64,000 bases of DNA, taken from positions 186,001-250,000 of the forward strand of contig NZ_JAIOUO010000003.1 in NCBI RefSeq assembly GCF_019931195.1, given 5' to 3'. Below are positions 45,348-54,313 of the stretch, piece after piece (position 1 is the stretch's first letter; every line of letters starts with the position of its first letter). A model generated the notes under the pieces. That model ran no database searches, was not told where the DNA came from, and saw only the letters and a list, made by a program, of their open reading frames with translations. The translations under genes and the position numbers were made by a program. This DNA comes from Marinobacter sp. F4216. Lineage in GTDB: Bacteria; Pseudomonadota; Gammaproteobacteria; Pseudomonadales; Oleiphilaceae.

Positions 45348-45583
45348 GTGGATTCAAGCAGTATCCCAATAGCGGAGGAGCCGAGTAGTAACTTCGCTGC
45401 AGTATGGGCAAGCTGTGAACCCATGACGAAGGATCTGTGTAGTACCTTCGCGCAGTATGGGTTAGCAATCCCCCATGGCGGAGGAGCCGTGTAGTACCTC
45501 CGCCGCCATATGGGGTTGCCAGGCTCAGACTTGAATCACCACAGTCAGAACGCCCTCAACCAGCAGCTTTGCTGGTTTTGTTG
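45348..45583 (+). ncRNA. Structured RNA 1: three tandem two-tier hairpins with conserved 12-nt loop
   Basis: A predicted, non-coding transcript of about 236 nt with no ribosome site or sizeable open frame. Unit 1 (45362-45408), unit 2 (45418-45463) and unit 3 (45465-45519) share a design: an outer stem (CCCA/TGGG, AACCCA/TGGGTT, GCAATCCC/GGGGTTGC), an internal loop (GCAGTA in units 1 and 2) and an inner stem (AGCGGAG/CTTCGCT, CGAAGG/CCTTCG, GGCGGAGG/CCTCCGCC). The inner stem closes a 12-nt loop of pattern A-K-C-Y-G-W-GTAGTA. Stem bases change with compensation while the loop is conserved, which is evidence for selection on RNA structure. An intrinsic terminator ends the unit. No known RNA family was recognised. 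Each loop is preceded by AGGA at the stem boundary, so CsrA/RsmA binding is one possibility. Confidence 0.7.
45558..45583 (+). terminator. Intrinsic terminator of hairpin RNA 1
   Basis: AACCAGCA-GCTT-TGCTGGTT, 8-bp stem, followed by a T-rich tail TTGTTGTTT. Confidence 0.85.
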
Positions 45584-45677
45584 TTTCTGGGGCCCTGTTT
45601 TTCTCACCGCCCCCGCCCTGCCAGACGCCAAAACTTTGTCAGACACTCCTACTTCGCTCCGGTGCGATAACACATCT

Positions 45678-45732
45678 CGTAACACCGTGACACCGTTCAC
45701 ACACAGACAGCCAAATGCACACCACCTAAGGT
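45678..45732 (+). promoter_or_regulatory. Promoter and conserved upstream box of hairpin RNA 2
   Basis: CAGACA (45704-45709), 17-nt spacer, TAAGGT (45727-45732). The same CGTAACAC and TTCACACACAGACA blocks occur at the same distances as at 45286-45340. Confidence 0.6.
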
Positions 45733-45738
45733 GTGAAT

Positions 45739-45884
45739 GTGGATTCAAGCAGTATCCCCATGGCGGAGGAGCCGTGTAGTACTTCTGCCGAAAAATGGGA
45801 TGCGCTTCCACAGGATTAACGATTGATTCAGGCCTTTCGTTTTTTCCGACTTTCGGGCCAGCTTTTTAGCTGGCCCTTTTATTT
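45739..45884 (+). ncRNA. Structured RNA 2: single-hairpin paralogue of RNA 1
   Basis: About 146 nt. It opens with the same 20-nt block as RNA 1 (45739-45758, identical to 45348-45367). One hairpin (45752-45803) follows: outer stem GTATCCC/GGGATGC, inner stem GGCGGAGG/CTTCTGCC (with two G-U pairs), and the loop AGCCGTGTAGTA, identical to unit 3. A terminator at 45855 ends it before the AraC-type gene at 46009, so it is probably not a leader of that gene. Confidence 0.65.
45855..45884 (+). terminator. Intrinsic terminator of hairpin RNA 2
   Basis: GGGCCAGC (45855-45862), 6-nt loop, GCTGGCCC (45869-45876), then TTTTATTT. Confidence 0.9.
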
Positions 45885-46008
45885 GCCCCCTCCGCACACA
45901 GCACCCGACTGCCACAGAACAACGGGCTTCCGTACCCACCCAGGCACAAGCAGATTCTCCCGCATATTTCGGTATACTGTGGCAAAACAAACAGATGCAG
46001 TCGCCACC

Positions 46009-47043
46009 ATGAAACCGCTTGGGACCGCCTCCGTCGCCGCCTTGCGCCAATATGTCCGCGCCGCTGAGGCCGCCGGAATTGATACAAAACCGCTTATGGA
46101 GCGCTGCCGGCTTGATCCGGCGATACTGGATTCCGATGACGGTCGCATCCTTGGCGAACAGCTCCAACAATTCATTCGCCTGCTGGTGGAGCACACCAAC
46201 AACCCGATTCTAGGATTGGAAACCGGTGACTTCGTTCAGCCAGGAAGTTACAGCGTGGTTGGCTACATCACGATGAGCTGCGCCACCCTCGGCGAAGCCG
46301 TGACCCGCATCCCTCCCTTCGAACGGCTCGTTGGCGACATGGGTACCACGCGGCTTGCCCTACAGGGAAAACAGGCCATCCTGAGCTGGCGATGCAACTA
46401 CACCGATCCACTGGTTCGGGATCACATCGTCGATAACGTCATTTCATCCTGGATTAACTACGCCCGATGGCTGGCCGACGACGATGCCGCCGGCCCAACT
46501 CGAGTTCGCCTGTCCCGCTCATCGCCAGGCAAACATCTGGAAGGCGCTTACCTGAAACGCTGGCACTGCCCGGTTGAATTTGAAGCAGACGAGGATGCCA
46601 TTGTGTTTGCGAAGGAACTGCTTGAGGCCCGGCTGCGACAACCGGACCCACTGCTGCGCAAAACTCTGGAAACCCACGCCCTCACGCAACTGGCCGCACT
46701 GGATACCGACACTGCCCTCACTGCGCGGGTCAAACAGATGATCCAAAGCCAGCTGATGCAGGGCATTACCCGGCAGGACATGGTGGCAGAGGCTCTTGAT
46801 ATGACCAACCGCACGCTGCAACGCCGGTTAAGCCAGGAAGGCACGTCGTACCAGAGACTGCTGGATGAGGTGCGGCAATCCCTTGCCGAGGACTACCTGA
46901 AGAACAGCGACCTCTCGATCCCGGACATCGCCCTGCGGCTGGGATACGGCGAAACCACTTCCTTCCACCGGAAATTCAAAGCCACAAACGGCAAAACGCC
47001 CGGAGAGTTCCGGGCGTTGAGTCGGCAAGACATCAGGGAGTAA
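46009..47043 (+). CDS. AraC-family transcriptional regulator
   Basis: 344 aa from the ATG at 46009; the in-frame extension to 45823 runs through the RNA 2 terminator and is rejected. A TATACT -10-like element lies at 45973. Residues about 10-215 are the AraC_arabin_N-like sensor (YVRAAEAAGIDTKPLMERCRL is spread over 15-35, then QPGSYSVVGYITMSCATLGEA). Residues about 240-335 are the two HTH motifs (MTNRTLQRRLSQEGT, IALRLGYGETTSFHRKFKATNGKTPGEFR). It is of the same subfamily as the regulator at 2083. The stop codon directly abuts that of argG on the other strand (no base between). The target is unknown. Confidence 0.9.
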   Translation: MKPLGTASVAALRQYVRAAEAAGIDTKPLMERCRLDPAILDSDDGRILGEQLQQFIRLLVEHTNNPILGLETGDFVQPGSYSVVGYITMSCATLGEAVTRIPPFERLVGDMGTTRLALQGKQAILSWRCNYTDPLVRDHIVDNVISSWINYARWLADDDAAGPTRVRLSRSSPGKHLEGAYLKRWHCPVEFEADEDAIVFAKELLEARLRQPDPLLRKTLETHALTQLAALDTDTALTARVKQMIQSQLMQGITRQDMVAEALDMTNRTLQRRLSQEGTSYQRLLDEVRQSLAEDYLKNSDLSIPDIALRLGYGETTSFHRKFKATNGKTPGEFRALSRQDIRE

Positions 47044-48255
47044 TCAGAGCTTTCGGCCCTTGCCGGCGGCAATCCGAAGGCGCAGCGCGTTCAGCTTGAT
47101 GAAGCCTTCCGCGTCCTTCTGATTGTAAGCACCCTGATCTTCTTCAAACGTCGCGATCTTCTCATCGAACAGGGAATCTTCCGACTTCCGACCCACCACA
47201 TCGACATTGCCTTTGTAGAGCTTCAGGCGAACGGTACCGTTCACGTACTCCTGAGTTTTGTCGATCAGCGCCTGCAGCGCCTCACGCTCGGGCGACCACC
47301 AGTAGCCGTTGTAAATCACTTCCGCGTAGCGTGGCATAATGCTGTCTTTCAGGTGCGCTACTTCGCGATCCAGAGTGATGGACTCGATGGCACGGTGGGC
47401 GCGCAGCATGATGGTGCCACCCGGGGTTTCGTAACAACCACGGGATTTCATCCCCACGTAGCGGTTCTCAACGATGTCGATACGGCCAATACCGTTGGCG
47501 CCCGCCACCTTGTTCAGGTGCTCCAGAACCTCGTGGGGTTTCATCTCCTGGCCATCAACGGCAACAATGTCGCCCTTACTGTAGGTCAGCTCGACGTACG
47601 TCGGCTGATCCGGCGCTTCTTCTGGAGACACGCTCCAGCGCCACATATCTTCCTCGGCCTCGGCCCAGGGGTCCTCGAGGTTCATGCCCTCGTAGGAAAT
47701 GTGCAGCAGATTGGCATCCATGGAGTACGGGCTCTTGCCCTTTTTCATCTCGACCGGGATGCTGCGCTCTTCACAGTAGGCCAGAAGCTTCTCACGGGAG
47801 TTCAGATCCCACTCACGCCAGGGCGCGATCACTTTAACACCCGGCTTCAACGCGTAGGCACCCAGCTCAAAGCGAACCTGATCATTACCCTTACCGGTAG
47901 CACCGTGGGAAATAGCGTCTGCGCCGGTTTCATTAGCAATCTCAATCAGGCGCTTGGCAATCAGTGGACGGGCGATGGAGGTACCCAGCAGGTACTCACC
48001 TTCGTAGATGGTATTGGCCCGGAACATCGGATACACGTAGTCGCGCACGTATTCCTCGCGCAGATCCTCGATGTAGATTTCCTTTACACCCAGCGCTTCG
48101 GCTTTCGCGCGCGCCGGTTCCACTTCCTCACCCTGGCCAATGTCGGCGGTGAAGGTCACCACCTCGCAGTTATAGGTATCCTGCAACCACCGCACGATCA
48201 CGGAAGTATCCAGGCCACCGGAATAGGCCAGAACCACCTTTTTGATGTCAGACAT
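47044..48255 (-). CDS. argG: Argininosuccinate synthase
   Basis: 403 aa from the ATG at 48255 (AGGAG and AAGG upstream; the in-frame ATG at 48279 is not used). It joins citrulline and aspartate with ATP, the penultimate step of arginine synthesis. The P-loop-like AYSGGLDTS at residues 10-18, [14 protein letters not shown], and the C-terminal KGRKL are typical. Single gene; argH is not adjacent. Confidence 0.98.
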   Translation of the reverse strand: MSDIKKVVLAYSGGLDTSVIVRWLQDTYNCEVVTFTADIGQGEEVEPARAKAEALGVKEIYIEDLREEYVRDYVYPMFRANTIYEGEYLLGTSIARPLIAKRLIEIANETGADAISHGATGKGNDQVRFELGAYALKPGVKVIAPWREWDLNSREKLLAYCEERSIPVEMKKGKSPYSMDANLLHISYEGMNLEDPWAEAEEDMWRWSVSPEEAPDQPTYVELTYSKGDIVAVDGQEMKPHEVLEHLNKVAGANGIGRIDIVENRYVGMKSRGCYETPGGTIMLRAHRAIESITLDREVAHLKDSIMPRYAEVIYNGYWWSPEREALQALIDKTQEYVNGTVRLKLYKGNVDVVGRKSEDSLFDEKIATFEEDQGAYNQKDAEGFIKLNALRLRIAAGKGRKL

Positions 48256-48368
48256 GTCCTTGCTCCTGACTGAATGCAAATGAATAGCTTGAAAAATAGG
48301 GCGCCCATTGTACGGCAGCGCGGGGGGAATGGCTATTGGGGCGCTGGCTGAAAAGAGGCCGAGACGCC

Positions 48369-49817
48369 CTACAGGTAGGGAATCAAGGCTTCCCCATACA
48401 GATGAAGCTCTTCGAGAATGTGCCGCTTACTCGGGGTTAACTCCGGATCAGCGGCCAGTCTCTGCAACTCTTTCCCGTATGCCTCAAGAGAACGCCAGCC
48501 CTGCTTCGGACTCATCAGGCGCTGCGAACGGAAGCTTTCCCAACGCTCGACGTCTTCTCCAATGAGGCTACCCGGGTAATTGCGGGCTCGATATCGGAAC
48601 AGCATCTCATCCAGACGACCATCTTCGAACTGGACCTCCTGTTCACCAAGCTGTTCCACCGGCTGGCTTAGCACCCAATTCAGCTTTTCTCGATCGGTAC
48701 GACTAATAAAACCACCGGCATAGAGCTGCTCATCCGGGTCGGTCAGATCCGATCCTTCAAAGTCACGATCAAACGCTTGCGCGATCCGGGCCGGCAAATC
48801 GCTGCCTGTGCGCAATGTTGCAAGATTAGCCCGCAAGGTCTCACCGTTTAGCTCCAACTCGGCAAGACGCTCCTGAGACAACGTAGACAGCATATTGGCC
48901 GGGGCCAGCACGGGGCACTTGTTCAGATGAACCGCTTTCAGGGGGAAGCGACTTGTGGATTCGCCCAACTCCGCCTGTGAAGTAAATACCCGCTCACGAA
49001 TCTGATCAGGGGTTGCCTGAAGAAGTTCAGATGGGTCTTCACGAAGGTCATACACGATGACCGCATTCTTGTTGGTGGGATGCTCCGCCACGGGTGCCAC
49101 CAGAGCGCAGCAACCTCGGGTTGCAGGGTATTTGGAAGAGATGTGGAAAACGGGCTTCATCGAGGCCGTATCGAGCATGGACCGGGCGGAGTGCTTGTTC
49201 TTGTTATTCAGAACAAAGTCGAACAACTTGGGCTGCTTGTCCTTGATCAGCCTGGCAACGGCAATGGTCGCCTGCACATCCGACATGGCATCGTGTGCGC
49301 TCTCATGAGCAATCCCATTCGCCGCGGTAAGCTCTTCGAGACGAAAACTCGGACTGCCGTCCTCTTTTCTGGGCCAGTTAATGCCTTCCGGGCGAAGCGC
49401 GTAGGTCAGCCGCACCATGTCAATAATGTCCCAGCGCGAGTTACCGTTCTGCCACTCACGGGCATACGGGTCACGAAGGTTCCGGTACAGGGTGTGACGT
49501 GTCACTTCATCGTCAAAGCGAAGGCTGTTGTACCCGACCACACAGGTACCCGGCTGGCTGAACGCTTCATTGATCTGCGCGATGAATTCCGCTTCAGGGT
49601 AACCATCCTCAAGGGCTTTCTGGGGGGTAATTCCGGTAATCAGGCACGCTTCCGGGGAAGGCAGGTAATCATCCGCTGGCTTGCAGTAGATCACCAGCGG
49701 GTCTTCGATGATGTTCAGGTTTTCGTCCGTTCGGACACCGGCAAACTGGGAGGGGCGGTCGTGAATCGGGTCGACACCGAAGGTTTCGTAATCGTGCCAG
49801 TAGAACGAGCGGATCAA
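48369..49817 (-). CDS. sbcB: Exodeoxyribonuclease I
   Basis: 482 aa with a probable TTG start (AGGAG 9 nt upstream). DEDDh exonuclease residues are evident: Asp9 and Glu11 in HDYETFG, Asp in [10 protein letters not shown], and [10 protein letters not shown] with the His and Asp of ExoIII. The SH3-like and helical C-terminal domains follow. It digests single-stranded DNA 3' to 5' in recombination and mismatch repair. Monocistronic. Confidence 0.96.
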   Translation of the reverse strand: MIRSFYWHDYETFGVDPIHDRPSQFAGVRTDENLNIIEDPLVIYCKPADDYLPSPEACLITGITPQKALEDGYPEAEFIAQINEAFSQPGTCVVGYNSLRFDDEVTRHTLYRNLRDPYAREWQNGNSRWDIIDMVRLTYALRPEGINWPRKEDGSPSFRLEELTAANGIAHESAHDAMSDVQATIAVARLIKDKQPKLFDFVLNNKNKHSARSMLDTASMKPVFHISSKYPATRGCCALVAPVAEHPTNKNAVIVYDLREDPSELLQATPDQIRERVFTSQAELGESTSRFPLKAVHLNKCPVLAPANMLSTLSQERLAELELNGETLRANLATLRTGSDLPARIAQAFDRDFEGSDLTDPDEQLYAGGFISRTDREKLNWVLSQPVEQLGEQEVQFEDGRLDEMLFRYRARNYPGSLIGEDVERWESFRSQRLMSPKQGWRSLEAYGKELQRLAADPELTPSKRHILEELHLYGEALIPYL

Positions 49818-49865
49818 GGGACGAAACTCCTGTCATTAAACGGGTGAATGGCAGGAGTTTAACAC

Positions 49866-50759
49866 TTAAAAGAGGTTTGTCCCCAGATCGGTTTGGTGGG
49901 TTCGGAGACGCGAAAGACCCGTTGCCAGGTCACTCATATTCACCGTCATGCTGGTCGGCAAATTAAGATAAACCCCTTTTCCGGCATTGATGACATTGGC
50001 GCCTGCAGGGCTCTGCCAGGGAACGTCCTCGGCATGGAAGCCTATAAAGAAATCGCTGGTCAAATCCGTCGCCCCATTATTGTCCTGGCCCACGATCAAG
50101 GACTGGGCATGGGACAAAGGCGCGCAATTCGCGCCAGTGGCGCAGTCCGTCGTCACTGCCGCGTCATCAATGCCTATGTGGGTCGCGCGGTAATTGGTCG
50201 CCTGGGAGTTTGCATTAAGTAGCGCTGCGTCATAAACGACGCCGGTACTGTCGTCCGTAATCTTCAGGCCAATATTACCGCTGAAGCTCGACGTTACAGA
50301 CGAAACGGAACCTCGCGCCTGCTCGAATCCCATTCGAAAACCAACCAACCGCGGATTTGTGGGATCAGGATCCTCCGCCAATTCGAGGTAAGGCCTGGCA
50401 GCCTCAAATGGAACGGTTTCATCGGCAAGATAGTTTTGCCCGTTGTACTCAGCACCGTCGGCCCGGGCGATGTGGCCGAGCGCCACACGGGAAGCTGCCA
50501 GATCGGCACCGCTGTTGATATCACCCAAGGTGACGTCGTCAATATTGACTCGAGTCTCGACCTCCATACCCAGGGTCATCCGGGTATAGTCGAGAGTTGA
50601 GCCGGTAACATTGTTGAAGTTCTCGATTTCCATAAACGCCTGCCCGGTTACCTCACCCATGGTCTCATCCGACATAGGTGTTAACTCAGCCTGGGCAACG
50701 GCAGAAATACCCATAGAAAGCACGGTAAGGGCAGCGTATCCGTACGCCGTATAGTTCAT
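49866..50759 (-). CDS. DUF6160 exported protein
   Basis: 297 aa with a signal peptide (MNYTAYGYAALTVLSMGISAVAQA). The mature start (ELTPMSDETMGEVTGQAFMEIENF) is the DUF6160 signature, and the remainder is beta-rich with an Asn/Thr/Asp-heavy composition. A single Cys pair (TTDCATGANCAP) could form a disulphide. The family is found in marine Gammaproteobacteria with no assigned function; a surface or periplasmic location is inferred. No co-transcribed partner. Confidence 0.8.
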   Translation of the reverse strand: MNYTAYGYAALTVLSMGISAVAQAELTPMSDETMGEVTGQAFMEIENFNNVTGSTLDYTRMTLGMEVETRVNIDDVTLGDINSGADLAASRVALGHIARADGAEYNGQNYLADETVPFEAARPYLELAEDPDPTNPRLVGFRMGFEQARGSVSSVTSSFSGNIGLKITDDSTGVVYDAALLNANSQATNYRATHIGIDDAAVTTDCATGANCAPLSHAQSLIVGQDNNGATDLTSDFFIGFHAEDVPWQSPAGANVINAGKGVYLNLPTSMTVNMSDLATGLSRLRTHQTDLGTNLF

Positions 50760-51088
50760 AGTTTGTGCGTCTCTGATTAGTCAGTTAGAGCCAGTTTCGA
50801 CGCCGGACTCTACCGCCCCCTTTATTCTGCAATCATTAATGAGCGGAGGCAGGTGGCCTGTGAGTTACTCATCTTTTTGCCACAGGTGCACTATATCGGA
50901 GGCAGATCAGCCAATGGAGTGAGGCTTGTCACAATCGGGACGCCCATTCACCAGCAACCTGAGCCAAGCATGATCCAACGCACAAAACGCACCAGAGCAT
51001 CTGTCTGCAACACCCCCATAAGACGCATCAGGCAGCTATCACAATTTGAGGAAATACAGCGCCCTTTGCGGACACTTATTTTCGACAA
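50760..51088. other. Intergenic region upstream of the DUF6160 gene
   Basis: About 330 nt with no credible gene. It must hold the DUF6160 promoter, which could not be placed with confidence. The mvaT terminator closes its right side. Confidence 0.5.
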
Positions 51089-51118
51089 TAAAAAACCCGG
51101 CAAATTGCCGGGCTTTTT
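51089..51118 (-). terminator. Intrinsic terminator of mvaT
   Basis: CCCGGCA-AAT-TGCCGGG with A and T tracts on both sides; effective on the minus strand (T6 following). Confidence 0.9.
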
Positions 51119-51142
51119 ATTGGGTACCGGTAAGTAACCAGC

Positions 51143-51508
51143 TTAATCCTGCTGCCAACCCTGTACCGCTTCTTTACCGTACTTATCACGCCATGCGTTC
51201 AAAGTTTTATGATTGCCACCGCGAGTCTTAACCACTTCACCGGTATGGGGGTTCTTGTACGTTTTCATCGGGCGCTTCGCACGACCAGCCGGTGCCTCAA
51301 CTTTTGAGCCAGCCAATGACGGATCAATAGCGGAAAGGATTTGAAGCACGTCTTTTGGTGACTTGTCATATTCGTTCATCAAGTCACGTACTTTATTTTC
51401 AAACTCAAGTTCGCTCTTCAGAGCCTGATCTTCTTCTAGCTTTTCCAGCTCTAAAGCCAGCTTCTCCATAAGCTGCTTCTTTTGATAATAATCGTTAATT
51501 TTTGCCAT
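51143..51508 (-). CDS. mvaT: MvaT-family H-NS-like nucleoid protein
   Basis: 121 aa. An N-terminal coiled coil (residues 5-60, rich in Leu, Glu and Lys) mediates oligomers. The C-terminal DNA-binding part TYKNPHTGEVVKTRGGNHKTL carries the RGGN segment of the MvaT AT-pincer, which inserts into the minor groove of AT-rich DNA. MvaT proteins silence AT-rich, often acquired genes; the AT-rich polysaccharide locus begins only 1.5 kb away, so it is a plausible target. The upstream region is itself very AT-rich, which suits autoregulation. Confidence 0.92.
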   Translation of the reverse strand: MAKINDYYQKKQLMEKLALELEKLEEDQALKSELEFENKVRDLMNEYDKSPKDVLQILSAIDPSLAGSKVEAPAGRAKRPMKTYKNPHTGEVVKTRGGNHKTLNAWRDKYGKEAVQGWQQD

Positions 51509-51871
51509 GGAAAAACAACCTTATTCAAATTTAGGCTTCAAGGAAACCATCAACATCGCCCGGGCGACGGCGACGATCATATTAAAACATTTAAAAAATA
51601 GCAAAACTTTTTAGCAGCACTCAAAAAAGGAATTATTTAATTTGACCACTGAATACGAAAAGATCAAAAAAACAGTTCACACCTACAGATACTTAAAAAC
51701 TCCAAACCATCGGCATAAGCAAAATAGCAACAAAACCAACCGGCACACTAAGTGGCAGCCTTATGTTCACACAGTCATTAAAACGATAACGCCCCGGACC
51801 ATAGACCACAATATTGGACGACAAACTATATTGTCAGCCAAAACAATCTCCCCAGATCGCTTTGCGGTCCC
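51509..51871. other. AT-rich intergenic region upstream of mvaT
   Basis: 363 nt, the most AT-rich non-coding stretch before the glycan locus. An 80-codon frame from 51642 has no convincing composition. It probably contains the mvaT promoter and MvaT binding sites, but no clear -35/-10 pair was identified. Confidence 0.5.
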
Positions 51872-52834
51872 TCAGCTCCAATAGGTTTGAAGCACTTCAA
51901 TGAACTCGTCGAGCTTGTCAGACGGTAATTCATTAATACCAGCAGCGGCCTTCCGACCACCACCAGTAGGAAATCGACGAGCAACCTCATCTGCCCCCGT
52001 TCGATTGCTCAAGGGGGCCCGAATACTTACCAGGTAGGTTTGATTGGGCCTCTCAGTGACAATGGCACAGGCCTGGTCGGGATGACGATTGGCCAGCTCA
52101 TTTCCCAGGACTCCACTGACCCGGCGGGCCCAGGGCTCATCGGGTAGTTGCACAATCAGAGCAGAATCCGATTCAGCAAGCACCGGCGCGGACAGACCTT
52201 GTTCCATATCTTCTTCATACCCCTTTCGGAGCTTCGTCCACGCCTCAGGTTCCGACGCTATCAGATCCAGCGGATCTTCGAACTTCACAAACTCACGGAA
52301 TAAATCGGCAGGGTGAAAGTGCAGATCCTCAACCGTGGCACCGTAACCATTGTAATTGATGCATACGCCCAGGTTTTTCAGGGCTTCGCCCTGCTCTTTT
52401 GACAAACCGGCTTTTTCAGCCAAGTCATTGCCAACCGCATTCAGATTATCACCAAAGGCAGCTGCGATAGCCCAGTGGTGAAAGCGCCCACCCAGATAGT
52501 TGTCAATCAAGAGGCTGGTGCAGGTAGTAGGTTGGGTATCAATCAGAGCGGTAAACTTTGGGGAGCTGGGCAGCTCGTCACCCGGGAAATGATGATCGAC
52601 GTAAAATACCTCGCTGCCGACGTCCAGGAGCGCATCTACGGCCTCGCGGTTTTTTTCCAGGCTTACATCGAGGATGTGGGCCCGAACCGGTTCAGATACC
52701 GGCACCTGTCGAACGAGCGCAATGTCCCGCTTTACGCCGGTAATCAAGGTGGTTTCAGCAGGCTCAGCCAGACGCAACTGAATGAGGGCACAAATTCCAT
52801 CTGCGTCGCCGTTAAAAACGTCGTACACCTTCAT
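51872..52834 (-). CDS. DHH-family phosphoesterase
   Basis: 320 aa. Metal-site motifs of the DHH superfamily: NGDADGICALIQL at residues 9-21 and YVDHHFPGDE at about 78-87. The C-terminal DHHA1-like part contains TGGGRKAAAGI, the GGG motif that binds the nucleotide or oligonucleotide end. Relatives include nanoRNases and cyclic-dinucleotide phosphodiesterases; the short length without extra domains does not decide between them. It stands alone, in the same direction as the glycan genes. Confidence 0.85.
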   Translation of the reverse strand: MKVYDVFNGDADGICALIQLRLAEPAETTLITGVKRDIALVRQVPVSEPVRAHILDVSLEKNREAVDALLDVGSEVFYVDHHFPGDELPSSPKFTALIDTQPTTCTSLLIDNYLGGRFHHWAIAAAFGDNLNAVGNDLAEKAGLSKEQGEALKNLGVCINYNGYGATVEDLHFHPADLFREFVKFEDPLDLIASEPEAWTKLRKGYEEDMEQGLSAPVLAESDSALIVQLPDEPWARRVSGVLGNELANRHPDQACAIVTERPNQTYLVSIRAPLSNRTGADEVARRFPTGGGRKAAAGINELPSDKLDEFIEVLQTYWS

Positions 52835-52985
52835 ATGAACTCGCCATTAACAAGTAAGCGGTGGGTTGTCTGGGCAGTTTTTGGCCGTGATAGGTGAGAA
52901 AGCACTTCCTATTATTCATCACCTTTTCACTTTGACCAGTGACAGCGTCCTTGCCTGTTATTTTTTTAACTTATCTCACTTCACA

Positions 52986-54248
52986 TTAAAGGCGAATATC
53001 AGCTTCACCAGTTGGAAGCACGCCCTTTAAATCAAAAAGCACCCCATCACCTTTGATATAGGTCCTTAATTCAGAACTTGCCTTTTCCGAATATTCACGA
53101 TGAGGTACGGCAAGAAAAACGGCGTCGTACTTTGATTGCTCAGGTTCACCAATCAGAGAAATACCATATTCATCCTGCGCTTCTTCACTATCTGCCCAAC
53201 AATCGGTGACATCTACCTGACAACCAAAATCTTCAAGTTCACGAATCACATCAATGACCCGGGTATTTCGCAAGTCCGGACAGTTTTCTTTGAATGTCAG
53301 CCCCATCATCAGCACCCGAGAACCGGCAATCGTGTGGCCTTTCTTGATCATCGCCTTCACCAGCTCGGCGGCCGCATAAGGCCCCATATTGTCGTTCACT
53401 CTCCGCCCGGCAAGAATTATCTCCGGGTGATAACCAATCGACTGCGCTTTGTGGGTCAGGTAATACGGGTCCACGCCAATACAGTGCCCCCCGACCAGCC
53501 CGGGCTTGAACGGCAGAAAGTTCCATTTGGTACCGGCTGCCGCCAGCACTTCATGGGTATCAATCTTCAGCCTGGAGAAAATCATGGAAAGCTCATTCAT
53601 CAACGCGATATTTAGGTCGCGTTGGGTGTTCTCGATCACCTTCGCCGCTTCCGCCACCTTGATGGAACTGGCCTTATGGGTACCCGCGATAATCACCTCT
53701 GCGTAAAGCGCATCCACCTCGTTCGCAATGTCCCGTGTGGAACCGGAAGTCACTTTCATAATGGACGTCACCCGGTGTTCCTTATCGCCCGGATTGATTC
53801 GTTCCGGGCTGTAACCGGCAAAGAAATCCTGATTGAACACCAGTCCCGAAACCCTCTCCAGCACCGGCACACAGACCTCCTCTGTAGCACCCGGGAATAC
53901 GGTGGATTCGTAGATCACAATATCGCCCTTCTTGAGCACCCGGCCCACACTCTCGCTGGATTTGATCAGCGGTGTCAGATCCGGTGTCTTGTACTCATCA
54001 ATAGGTGTCGGCACCGTGACAATGAAAATCTGGCAATCGGCGATGTCGTCGAGCTGATCGGTAAAAGACAAACCACCGGCTGCGGCCAGCTCCTCGCGGG
54101 ACACCTCCCGGGTGAAATCCACACCGTCCTTGAGTTCGGCAATGCGCTTGCTGTTGATATCAAAGCCCACGACCTCACGTTTCTCACCAAACGCAGCCGC
54201 CAGCGGCAAGCCCACATAGCCCAGGCCGATTACCGCAATTTTTTTCAT
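52986..54248 (-). CDS. tviB: UDP-N-acetylglucosamine 6-dehydrogenase (TviB/WbpO-like nucleotide-sugar dehydrogenase)
   Basis: 420 aa from the ATG at 54248, chosen for TTGGAGG 5 nt upstream. NAD site [14 protein letters not shown] at residues 8-21, [10 protein letters not shown] near 160, and the catalytic Cys in [15 protein letters not shown] near 260. The sequence is nearest the VipA/TviB/WbpO group, which oxidises UDP-GlcNAc or UDP-GalNAc to the uronic acid. The sugar acid would be a component of the surface glycan. Last gene of the minus-strand locus; 65 nt after the MBL gene. Confidence 0.88.
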   Translation of the reverse strand: MKKIAVIGLGYVGLPLAAAFGEKREVVGFDINSKRIAELKDGVDFTREVSREELAAAGGLSFTDQLDDIADCQIFIVTVPTPIDEYKTPDLTPLIKSSESVGRVLKKGDIVIYESTVFPGATEEVCVPVLERVSGLVFNQDFFAGYSPERINPGDKEHRVTSIMKVTSGSTRDIANEVDALYAEVIIAGTHKASSIKVAEAAKVIENTQRDLNIALMNELSMIFSRLKIDTHEVLAAAGTKWNFLPFKPGLVGGHCIGVDPYYLTHKAQSIGYHPEIILAGRRVNDNMGPYAAAELVKAMIKKGHTIAGSRVLMMGLTFKENCPDLRNTRVIDVIRELEDFGCQVDVTDCWADSEEAQDEYGISLIGEPEQSKYDAVFLAVPHREYSEKASSELRTYIKGDGVLFDLKGVLPTGEADIRL

Positions 54249-54313
54249 TTTTCCTCCAACATCTAACAAACGCAGGGGCTGATTGACTTTTTTATCTGCC
54301 CGCAAAGTAAACC

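Noticed and set aside
45362..45519. Possible CRISPR array from the repeated GGAGGAGCCG...GTAGTA units
   Set aside because: The repeats are irregular in length and sequence, centre on hairpins with changing stems, lack spacers of constant length, and no cas gene is present.
45823..46008. N-terminal extension of the AraC-type gene to 45823
   Set aside because: It would run through a strong intrinsic terminator (45855-45884), and AraC-family homology starts after the ATG at 46009.
51642..51884. Small plus-strand open frame upstream of mvaT
   Set aside because: TTG start, low-complexity Thr/Lys/His/Asn composition from AT-rich DNA, and it overlaps the DHH gene end.
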